DNA from: JAAEQG01 sp023133475
Lineage (GTDB): Bacteria; Planctomycetota; Phycisphaerae; UBA1845
Assembly: GCA_030631415.1 (NCBI GenBank)
Contig: DAOVLE010000194.1
Span: 1 to 10,181, forward strand
Direction of reading: 5' to 3'
Length of the DNA: 10,181 bases
Position numbers and translations under genes: made by a program. This document shows positions 7,701-10,181 of this stretch, piece after piece. Positions within the stretch are counted from its first letter, which is position 1. Each line of letters starts with the position of its first letter. Under the pieces are notes generated by a model. It did not search any database, was not told the origin of the DNA, and saw nothing but the letters and a program-made list of their open reading frames with translations.

Positions 7701-8764
7701 CGGACGGCCCGGCTGCGAGTTGCGATCCCTACGGTGCCGGCGGCAACATGAAAAACGATGCGTGGTACGCCTGGACGGCTGACGCGGATTGCTTCGGCGA
7801 GATCACCGTCACCACGGATGACTACGATGTGATCATGGTCATCTGGCAAGGCCCGGATTGCGACAACCTGGTCGAGATCGGGTGCGTATACAACTCGCTG
7901 CTGGAGCCGCTCGTTTTCCAGTGGGCTGCGGTTACCGGGACTACCTACTGGTTCCAGATCGGCGACCCCGGTGGAGCCGAGGGCGGCGGTCTCACCACGA
8001 TCGAGATTACCTGTACGGATGCCGGCACAGGTGCCTGTTGTTTCGAGGATGGGGCGTGCAGCGTCATGGCAGCGGTGGATTGTATCAACACCGGTGGTTT
8101 CTATTGGGGTGAGGGCACCGACTGCGATCCGAACCCCTGCCCGCAGCCGGCGTCCGGTGACAATTGCGACTCGCCGCTCGGCATCAGTCTGCCCGGCGAC
8201 GGCATACCGTACGTCGACGCCCACAACACCACATGTGGTCATGGGAACGACTACGAGGACACCTGCCTGGACGACTACGATCAAGGTGAGGATATCATAT
8301 ATGAGTTGACGCTCACCTACGATCTTTGTCTGGACATCAGCGTGGACAGTATCTGCTGCGGGTGGATTTGTGCCGGAATCGCCCTCGATAACGTCTGCCC
8401 GCCGAGTGATCCGTGCCTCGAGTATGCTACGGATTTCAGCGGGGACCCGAGCATGCAGGTCAGCCTGACCGCTGGGACCTATTACCTGATGTTTGACAAC
8501 TGGCCCAGCCCGACCTGCGTCGAGGATTTCACGCTGACGATCACCACGTGTGAGCCGCCGATTCCGGGTGACTTCGATTACGACGGCGACGTTGATCTTG
8601 ACGATTACGCCGCGTTCGCGGACTGCATGGGTGGGCCTGACGTGCCTCCCGACCCGCAATCGCCCGAGGTCAGCCAGATGTGCCTCAACGTGTTCGACTT
8701 CGACTCCGACGTCGATGTGGACCTGGCGGACTTCGCGGTGTTCCAGGCGATCTTTACGGAGTAG
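4790..8764 (+). CDS. Large exported Cys-rich modular protein with C-terminal dockerin-like domain
   Basis: 1324 residues, function unknown. Residues 1-26 form a signal peptide (KR, hydrophobic core, likely cleavage after LAGA). A first beta-rich domain lies at about 119-230. Then come five six-Cys modules, CC-x5/6-C-x7/8-C-x13/14-C-x4-C, at 239-276, 417-456, 594-631, 903-941 and 1081-1117, in two alternating types (GACC and GRCC). Each leads a larger domain: type X (282-412, 637-766, 1123-1254; YELT and GTYY-MVDTWP motifs), type Y (461-588, 945-1076; TADGPAASCDPY, GTTYWFQ) and one type Z (770-897; CYTADYTGSIDVSLC, TYDTKLAIYDGC). The GTYY/AGTYY edges resemble PPC-like (bacterial pre-peptidase C-terminal) beta-sandwiches; that is inference. 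Two EF-hand-like loops end the protein. It is acidic and disulfide-rich, so it is probably surface-bound or secreted; no catalytic motif is visible. Similar architectures are common in planctomycete secretomes. It has its own promoter and RBS and no obvious functional link to the elongation operon. Confidence 0.93.
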   Translation: MKRELLKVSILFAVPLCMSVMVLAGAERNDAALAPSGANELAADLVDGVGQPRAIANKDAPAKNMRPEHVTGTAGGQRQCELECPPGATAENEPDCGHPYDTVNGGCLVDPAIFSPISCGETVCGTAEFNGSTRDTDWYEVVIDEPMMLTLTVEAEFDVVVGLLEQVVLGVPGCGNITGYISPYADLDECVEGSVVTACLWPGTYYWFIGPNFEGPTFACGADYIATLTCSEPCTLPTGACCMRDGSCGDDVEEWRCMAEGGTYQGDWIECATVVCPQPQPGDYCPMPLPLTLPADLPYNDISQQNCGRLNDYDDTCLNTFDGGEEIIYELTVTSIVNVKITLDPKTTEYTGALLDDSCPPDLDCISKSTSWVAAVHDLGCKHLEPGTYYVMVDTWPAPYCIPEFDLSIEECIPPTGRCCYDPWPTCTDGITEWVCQTTYPNTKFTADLNCIDHPCPMEVPESCAEVFVIGSVPYDVLIDNDESTADGPAASCDPYSATDNMRNDGWFAWTADDNCFGEMTVTADDYDAVMVTWEGPDCDNLVEVNCVDTPEPLVQQFAATTGTTYWFQMGDTGMAEDGGLTTVELTCSDVGSGACCFDDGSCSVVAAAVDCVNTNGFYWGEGTVCDPNPCPQPEPGDDCDIPIHLTLPADGIPYTDVNTTCGHGNDYDNTCLGSYDGGEDIIYELTLTEDRCLDIRVHGDSPGWLTTGVAIDTTCPPGGTCLAFDTDLEGEMRLIVELVAGTYYIMVDTWPSPICMDFTLTIDDCPPLPENDDCTQAAKIGDVTALPFDTSRATFDGGGNCMDSPNIWYCYTADYTGSIDVSLCGSTYDTKLAIYDGCTCSPLGAELGCNDDYDCPGEDDLQSQIDGIRVRAGQSYMIEVGGHSDKVGPGELTISCDPDPLGRCCYDPWPSCIDSIAELDCQLIYGGWFREGLNCIDDPCPDPFAEDCDSAIVIAEMPHSTTIDNADATADGPAASCDPYGAGGNMKNDAWYAWTADADCFGEITVTTDDYDVIMVIWQGPDCDNLVEIGCVYNSLLEPLVFQWAAVTGTTYWFQIGDPGGAEGGGLTTIEITCTDAGTGACCFEDGACSVMAAVDCINTGGFYWGEGTDCDPNPCPQPASGDNCDSPLGISLPGDGIPYVDAHNTTCGHGNDYEDTCLDDYDQGEDIIYELTLTYDLCLDISVDSICCGWICAGIALDNVCPPSDPCLEYATDFSGDPSMQVSLTAGTYYLMFDNWPSPTCVEDFTLTITTCEPPIPGDFDYDGDVDLDDYAAFADCMGGPDVPPDPQSPEVSQMCLNVFDFDSDVDVDLADFAVFQAIFTE
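6038..7087 (+). repeat. Internal duplication unit 1 (B1-Y1-A2-X2) of the large protein
   Basis: Residues 417-766 have the same domain order as residues 903-1254, offset by 486 residues. Matches include GRCCYDPWP, TADGPAASCDPY, GPDCDNLVE, GTTYWFQ, CDPNPCPQP, TTCGHGNDY and DIIYELTLT. The DNA is also clearly similar but diverged, so the duplication is not recent. Confidence 0.88.
7496..8551 (+). repeat. Internal duplication unit 2 (B2-Y2-A3-X3) of the large protein
   Basis: Residues 903-1254, the second copy of the 350-residue block. It is separated from unit 1 by the single type-Z domain (residues 770-897), which has no second copy. Spacing within the unit is kept to within one or two residues, suggesting that module geometry is under selection. 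Confidence 0.88.
8570..8761 (+). other. Dockerin-type calcium-binding region of the large protein
   Basis: Residues 1261-1324 hold two loops with acidic residues at EF-hand positions 1, 3, 5, 7, 9 and 12: Asp1261/1263/1265/1267/1269/1272 and Asp1303/1305/1307/1309/1311/1314. Each is followed by a hydrophobic helix start (YAAF, FAVF). This is the type I dockerin layout, placed at the extreme C-terminus as is common in planctomycete exported proteins. In clostridia dockerins bind cohesins; here the partner is unknown. Confidence 0.8.
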
Positions 8765-8783
8765 TTACCTTTGCCCCCCAGAC

Positions 8784-8824
8784 GTAGGGTGGGTGGAACC
8801 TCGCGAAGCGAGGTGGAACCCACC
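8784..8824 (+). repeat. GTAG-headed palindromic repeat (c), two-tier hairpin
   Basis: GTAG (8784-8787) abuts an outer stem GGTGGGT/ACCCACC (8788-8794 with 8818-8824). Symmetric GGA/GGA internal loops follow, then an inner stem ACCTCGC/GCGAGGT with a GAA loop. It matches 10145-10181 with a single difference over 37 bases. It lies 20 bases after the stop of the large gene. Confidence 0.88.
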
Positions 8825-8838
8825 AACCAGACGAGTCC

Positions 8839-8911
8839 AAAGTCCCTAGTCTAAAGTCCAAAGTCAGAAATCAACGGGACTTTGGACCTTGGACTTCGGA
8901 CTAGGGACTTT
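8839..8911. repeat. Long imperfect inverted repeat of AAGTCC-type units
   Basis: AAAGTCCCTAGTC (8839-8851) pairs perfectly with 8899-8911. After a two-base mismatch, AAGTCCAA (8854-8861) pairs with TTGGACTT (8889-8896). GTCCAAAGTC (8856-8865) can instead pair with 8878-8887. The arms are built from repeated AAGTCC units, so the hairpin can slide between registers. It lies between convergent genes, but has no clear T-tract on either side. Confidence 0.8.
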
Positions 8912-8923
8912 ATTAACCGGCGT

Positions 8924-8964
8924 GGTGGGTTTCGCCCGCCTACGGCGGGCTACACCCACCCTAC
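8924..8964 (-). repeat. GTAG-headed palindromic repeat (d), two-tier hairpin
   Basis: On the minus strand GTAG (8961-8964) abuts outer stem GGTGGGT/ACCCACC, identical to element (c). The inner stem is GCCCGCC/GGCGGGC instead of ACCTCGC/GCGAGGT, and the loops have the same sizes (3-base internal loops, 3-base tip). The inner stem differs by compensatory changes, which points to selection or mobilisation as a hairpin. It faces element (c) across the inverted repeat at 8839-8911. Confidence 0.85.
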
Positions 8965-8980
8965 GGGGGATTCTCCGTTA

Positions 8981-9016
8981 GGCCTTCTCACCCGGCATAA
9001 ATGCCGGGCCTAGCGC
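8981..9016 (-). repeat. CTAG-headed palindromic repeat, copy 3
   Basis: Identical over 36 bases to the reverse complement of 8-43, nearly 9 kb away. It starts 8 bases beyond the stop codon of the heptosyltransferase gene, a usual location for REP-type elements (just 3' of genes). The perfect match over a long distance suggests recent dispersal or gene conversion. Confidence 0.88.
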
Positions 9017-9023
9017 TGTCATA

Positions 9024-10106
9024 CTAAGGAAGCGGTACTGATAGGTGAACGGGCAGTAGTTCGCGGCAGGCCTGGTAAACCATGTCCACACTCACGCCGG
9101 TCATGCAGCGGTGGTCCAGCGGGCACTCACGCAACATGCAAGGGCCACAGTCCACCTTGATCCGCGGCTTGCGCTCCCGGGGATAGTGCGTGTCGGTCAG
9201 CTTCGCAATGGTGGAGCCGAAGATGGTGACCACCGGGCGACTAAAGGCTTTGGCAAAGTGTCGTGGGCCGGTGTCGTTGGTCAGCAGCAGGTCGCAACGT
9301 TTGATCAGGCTTTTGAGTTGCGATAGCGTTCCGCGAGGCTTGTCCAGGACGAAACCTTGATGCTTCATGCAGCGGCTGACGCTGTGGGCCAATTCCTCCT
9401 CGCCCGGCCCGCAGGTCACCACCACGCCCGCTCCGTGACGCTCGATGAGGCGGTCGCCCACGGCGGCAAAACGCTCGGGCAGCCATTGCTTGGCAGGGCC
9501 GTAGTTCGCGCCGGGGTTGATCACTACCAGCGGGCGGCGGTCGGCAATGCCCAACGACTTCAGCCGCTCCCGCACAAAAGCATCGCTTTGCGGCTCAGTG
9601 AACAGTTCCAGCCGATCGCCGGGGTTTTCGCACCCCAGCGCCTCGGCGATGCGAGCGTAGTATTCCACCATGGGGATTACGGCGATCTTGCCGCTCTCCC
9701 GCACGACGCGGAGCCGATCGGTGAGCAGCAGATGTCGGCTGTCACGAGCGTAGCCGATCCGCCGCTTGACACCAGCCATCCGCATCAACAAGGCGGAGCG
9801 AAACGAGTTCGGCAGCAGGACCGCCCAATCAAACCTGCCCCGGCGGATGTGGGCCGCCAGTTGAACCATGCCGCGTCGTCGTCGGCTGCCACGCTGACGC
9901 GGCGGCCAACAGATGACCTCATCCATCCACCTGCTCGAGTCGATCACCGGGCGGGCGTTGGCTTCGACGAGAAACGCGATGTGGGCCTGAGAAAACCGAC
10001 CCCGGATCGCACGCAGCACCGGGGTAGCCATCACCGCGTCACCGACCCACGTCGGCAAGGCGATAATGATCCGCCGCGGTTCGCATTGATCCAGCTTGAT
10101 CCTCAC
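9024..10106 (-). CDS. waaF: ADP-heptose:LPS heptosyltransferase, WaaF-like (GT9)
   Basis: 360 residues, glycosyltransferase family 9 with the GT-B fold, near the usual WaaF length (about 350). Motifs in order: LPTWVGDAVMATP (17-29), whose Asp23 fits the catalytic Asp of heptosyltransferases; LLPNSFRSAL (97-106); NPGANYGPAKQWLPERFA (197-214), the characteristic WaaF-type nucleotide-sugar segment; TNDTGPRHFAKAF (276-288); FGSTIAKLT (296-304). A C-terminal cluster Cys320, Cys323, Cys328 and Cys334 (CGPC, ECPLDHRCM) is typical of this subgroup. It should transfer heptose to the inner core of lipopolysaccharide at the cytoplasmic face of the inner membrane. The start is GTG at 10106, the only early in-frame choice before the first motif; no strong RBS precedes it. 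It is convergent with the large protein gene. Exact acceptor (WaaC or WaaF step) cannot be fixed from sequence alone; the NPGA-YGPAK-W motif favours WaaF. Confidence 0.93.
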   Translation of the reverse strand: MRIKLDQCEPRRIIIALPTWVGDAVMATPVLRAIRGRFSQAHIAFLVEANARPVIDSSRWMDEVICWPPRQRGSRRRRGMVQLAAHIRRGRFDWAVLLPNSFRSALLMRMAGVKRRIGYARDSRHLLLTDRLRVVRESGKIAVIPMVEYYARIAEALGCENPGDRLELFTEPQSDAFVRERLKSLGIADRRPLVVINPGANYGPAKQWLPERFAAVGDRLIERHGAGVVVTCGPGEEELAHSVSRCMKHQGFVLDKPRGTLSQLKSLIKRCDLLLTNDTGPRHFAKAFSRPVVTIFGSTIAKLTDTHYPRERKPRIKVDCGPCMLRECPLDHRCMTGVSVDMVYQACRELLPVHLSVPLP

Positions 10107-10137
10107 GCTTGGGAATGTTACGCCCGAAGCTGTGACT

Positions 10138-10143
10138 TGTATA
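10138..10143 (-). promoter_or_regulatory. Possible -10 element of the waaF gene
   Basis: TATACA on the minus strand lies 31 bases upstream of GTG 10106, a suitable distance. The -35 position would fall inside the GTAG palindrome at 10146-10181 and has no good match there, so this is weak. Confidence 0.22.
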
Positions 10144-10145
10144 CC

Positions 10146-10181
10146 GTAGGGTGGGTGGAACCTCGCGGAGCGAGGTGGAAC
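10146..10181 (+). repeat. GTAG-headed palindromic repeat (e), cut by window end
   Basis: GTAG (10146-10149), GGTGGGT, then the inner stem ACCTCGC/GCGAGGT. With the preceding C it is identical to 8783-8819 except for one base (G for A in the tip). The 3' part of the outer stem (ACCCACC) is expected just beyond the window. It lies upstream of waaF, so that gene is flanked by palindromes on both sides. Confidence 0.85.

Noticed and set aside
6038..8551. Tandem duplication as an assembly artefact
   Set aside because: The two copies differ at many codons and by small indels, and a unique domain lies between them, so it is a real old duplication.
6530..8659. Two long minus-strand frames (342 and 356 codons) opposite the large exported protein
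   Set aside because: Both mirror the duplicated block, appearing at equivalent positions in each copy, and read as repetitive Val/Ala/Arg-rich shadow of an Asp/Thr/Cys-rich gene.
8784..9016. CRISPR array
   Set aside because: The repeats are palindromes of different families in alternating orientation with unequal spacing; there are no uniform direct repeats with unique spacers and no cas genes.

Overview
The window looks like chromosomal DNA from a Gram-negative bacterium of the Planctomycetes/PVC type, possibly Phycisphaerae-like. The reasons are a very large secreted protein built of Cys-rich 'GACC/GRCC' modules and beta-rich domains ending in a dockerin-like calcium module, an LPS-type heptosyltransferase, GC-rich coding DNA, and intergenic spaces packed with short palindromic repeats. 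The lineage is an inference; no rRNA or other marker is present.

Layout. 1-382 has no gene I can support. It is a mosaic of palindromes and short repeats: an inverted pair of CTAG-headed palindromes around a GC hairpin, a GTGG-headed palindrome, a GTAG-headed palindrome and a 13-base direct repeat. 383-4462 is a tight plus-strand cell-elongation operon, mreD - mrdA (PBP2) - rodA, with 8-base and 4-base overlaps. MreD is the membrane scaffold, RodA the glycan polymerase and PBP2 its cross-linking partner; mreB and mreC, if present, would lie left of the window. 4463-4789 holds two hairpins (one a possible terminator containing a GTAG palindrome), a plausible promoter and a strong RBS; I see nothing in about 4574-4646. 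4790-8764 encodes a 1324-residue exported modular protein of unknown function with a 350-residue internal duplication. 8765-9023, between convergent genes, is almost entirely palindromes. 9024-10106 (minus strand) encodes a WaaF-like heptosyltransferase. 10107-10181 is its leader plus another GTAG palindrome cut by the window end.

Main observation: at least ten palindromes in the window share one design, a tetranucleotide head (GTAG, GTGG or CTAG) directly abutting a hairpin. This is the design of REP sequences mobilised by RAYT (TnpA-REP, Y1 HUH) transposases. Among the GTAG-headed copies the head is constant while the stems differ but stay self-complementary. Two GTGG-headed units in inverted orientation (a BIME-like pair) lie inside the mrdA reading frame, adding about 30 residues to the essential PBP2 without breaking the frame. 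No RAYT gene is in the window.
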